This document shows positions 61,971-64,000 of a stretch of 64,000 nucleotides of DNA, piece after piece (position 1 is the stretch's first letter; every line of letters starts with the position of its first letter). A model generated the notes under the pieces. It was not told where the DNA came from. It was given only the letters and a program-made list of their open reading frames with translations, and ran no database searches. Position numbers and translations under genes: made by a program. The DNA comes from Chimonanthus salicifolius (Eukaryota; Streptophyta; Magnoliopsida; Laurales; Calycanthaceae): the NCBI GenBank assembly GCA_013350335.1, contig CM023539.1, positions 47,540,631 through 47,604,630 of the forward strand. The letters run 5' to 3'.

Positions 61971-62420
61971 ATTCGGAGAGCTTTGTCCTTAGGATTGAGT
62001 GTTGGGGGAGACAAATTAGTAATTAAAAGTGATTCATCCAATGCCACTAAATGGGCCAGAGGTGTGAAGCGTCCTCCTTAGAGATTAATCATCTTGGTGA
62101 GGGAGATTAGGGATATAGTTGTGGGCTTTGAGGTATCGTTTGTACACATCAGTAAATCAGCCAATGTCATGGTAGATTTCTTTGCAAAAAATGGTGCGGA
62201 AGGGTCGACTCGTGGTTCCTTCCATTTACTAGGAGGATAGTGACTTTACAGTTTGGGGAGCTTGTTGTATTTCTGTCTATGTATTTTGTTTTTGTTCGTT
62301 ATTTCTCTGTGGGGGCCTAATTCTCTTAGGCCTTTGTTTTTTTTTTTTTCTTCCTTTGTATTTTCTTCTATAATCTTCTTCTTTTAATGAAAGTTGTCCG
62401 TTACTGCTAAAAAAAAAAGA

Positions 62421-63090
62421 AAGAAACAGATAAAGCAATATAGTAAGGAAAAAGAGAGGTATGGGCTGGTGACCGAGTTGAGCGAAACCAAAGACCCCCA
62501 CAGAAAAGGAAAAAAAAAAGGACTACGGGACAATTCCAATCAGTCTAGGGAGAAATCCAAAAACAAATCAAATCTCTCTCTCTCTCTCTCTTTTATTTTG
62601 ATAGCTAAAAAGTAAAAATAGATGAGATCTCAATATTCCATTCTTATCAAGAATGTCAGGTACACCATTCACCAATCATAACAAGTGAGTTTTTTTTATC
62701 GTGCAACTATGTCCTCTAGCCCATGGTTTGAACTTTCCCACTATAGTACCCCATTGGCTTCAGCTCTATAACGAATGCATCAGCTTTGTTGAAACTCTTA
62801 TCGTGACTAGCATTTGCTACTGCAGAATAAACTAGTTTAAAAATGGGGTAGATGCTCAATAAGGCATGAGTTCCAGTAACATAAGTGTTTCCTCATAAGA
62901 AGACCCACGAATCTGATCAAACATCAAATGACTCTTCGTGCTATGTGAGTAGACAACATACATGTTGAGCTAAATTTTGTACTAGTGTACTTGAGCTCCT
63001 CTTCATTTTATGCTTTTTCTTGATGACATAAAGTTAACATCCCACCAATGAATGATGAGCGCTTATTTCACTTTATTAAATTAACGGCGA
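62421..63090. other. Intergenic, A-rich then AT-rich
   Basis: A-rich runs, a (CT)n stretch at about 62574-62591 and otherwise nothing recognisable. Confidence 0.5.
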
Positions 63091-63099
63091 GATCTAGTA

Positions 63100-64000
63100 T
63101 TGTTTCTCACAGCTATCACTTAGCAGGTTTCCATACCAAGGCTTAATCCAATGAAGTTCGTAGAATCTACCAATTTCGCCATATCACCTTTATGTTATGA
63201 GAACGAGATCTTATTGTGATTCCACCCCCCCTCTTTCGTTTATGTATGTTGGAACTGTTGAATTCATTAAATACCGATTCCTATATGGAAAAAGTATCTG
63301 CTCCTAGAGATGCACTGAAGACATATTCAAAGAAGCACAACTACCAAATCTCTCGAAGTACCGGGATGAGCTTCCAAGAAGGAGCCTTCTTCCCTTAAGA
63401 CCCCATAATAGCATTAGAAGAGCCACCTTCAATAATCTCACCACTGTCTATTGAAAATCCTCAAAGCTTCCCTCACCACTAAAAGTTCAGCTTCATTAAA
63501 ATTCTTCCTCCAATTGGACCAGAGACTAAAGCAAGAACCTTACCTTTTGAACTATGCAAATACCCCCTATTCCCTCTAGGACCAAATTACCTCTAGGTAC
63601 ACCCATCTGTATTAAATTTCAGCAAACCTGGCTCCAGCATCTTCCATTTCTCAATGACTGTTTTCCTCCTCTGTTCTTCCAGAACAGTTTTGTAATCTCC
63701 ATCAATATCAGTAGTAGTACTGATGAGTTCTAATCTATTTCTCATCCCGATAATCAGTCTAGCCTTTGTCAAGTCAAAATATCAGAACCCAATGTTTCTT
63801 TGCCATAAAAAGCTCTATTATACCATTCTTTCCAAGTCAATCAATAGATAGACGTTGGGATAATTATCCAAAAAACCTTCACTTCGCACCCAAAAGGACA
63901 TCTTTCCCAGCTACCAATATGATTCCCAAGGCTGCAATGGAAAACCCAAGCAACGCCACAAACCAAGGAGGAGTTCCAAATAAAGAGAAGGGACTAGCAA
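63100..64000 (-). mobile_element. L1-type LINE remnant, continues past the right edge
   Basis: On the minus strand WERCPFGCEVKVFWIIIP and WLTWKEWYNRAFYGKE (about 63920-63790) match the region after zf-RVT. FNTDGCT (about 63620-63600), VLALVSGPIGGRI and IIEGGSSNAIM (about 63460-63400) are RNase H pieces. Stops and frame changes are frequent. Confidence 0.6.

Larger units (their letters stand above)
59600..62420 (+). mobile_element. L1-type LINE 3' portion, disrupted by solo LTR and tandem duplication
   Basis: Plus-strand RT C-terminal sequence (VHLVAWSEVTKPKSKGGL, IRVRNEALLCKRSWRFG, KYGSSNVNGWTLGEEV) is followed after an insertion by the zf-RVT region (WNSMGPPIVQMFTWCSAKRR, CLLCELAEESIDHLFVTCPM) and RNase H (RKFNVDGASRGKLGPAGIGG, then NEAELLSIRRALSLGLSVGG and KSDSSNATKWARG). 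The 3' end has a poly-A at about 62409-62420. Frame breaks occur near 59820, 60130 (TGA where TGG is expected) and 61752. The 5' part is missing and no target duplication was found. Confidence 0.88.

Overview
This is plant nuclear DNA, almost certainly from a flowering plant. It is AT-rich, has no operon structure, and carries genes with GT-AG introns. Introns and intergenic space are filled with degraded LINE, SINE, LTR, MITE and pararetrovirus remnants. The five host genes match plant-specific or plant-typical families. I cannot name the species; the repeat vocabulary gives a weak, unproven impression of a magnoliid or early-diverging angiosperm.

Layout. Bases 1-612 (minus) are the 5' end of an organic cation/carnitine transporter gene that runs off the window. 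A DUF620 gene (minus, 3 exons) lies at 3168-6889. About 5.7 kb of AT-rich intergenic sequence follows. A 17.8-kb gene for the plastid SET-domain protein pTAC14/PAP7 (minus, 13 exons) lies at 12609-30435; its introns hold at least seven LINE fragments and one hairpin MITE. A EIF1AD-like OB-fold gene (plus, 4 exons) is divergent from it at 32861-42075; its 6.3-kb third intron holds a broken Copia element and a broken endogenous pararetrovirus, itself split by a SINE. A MYR1/PHR1-like MYB-CC transcription factor gene (minus, 6 exons) lies at 47747-49674. From 50 kb to the end there is no confident host gene: MITEs, SINEs, TRIM-like remnants, a LINE with an internal solo LTR and tandem duplication (59.6-62.4 kb), and another LINE running off the right edge. 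An unassigned set of open stretches at 58.3-59.35 kb may be broken coding sequence.

I assembled the exon models by hand from splice sites, reading phase and family resemblance; exon lengths add up in every case except exon 5 of pTAC14. That exon has one extra base and a resulting premature stop.

The genes are ordinary neighbours with no evident shared pathway. pTAC14 acts in plastid transcription, the EIF1AD-like protein in RNA or ribosome-related work, the MYB-CC protein in nuclear transcription, and the transporter at a membrane. I found no convincing new multi-gene system. The unusual content is mobile-element archaeology, recurrent CGATAT-rich inverted-repeat elements, and the frameshift.
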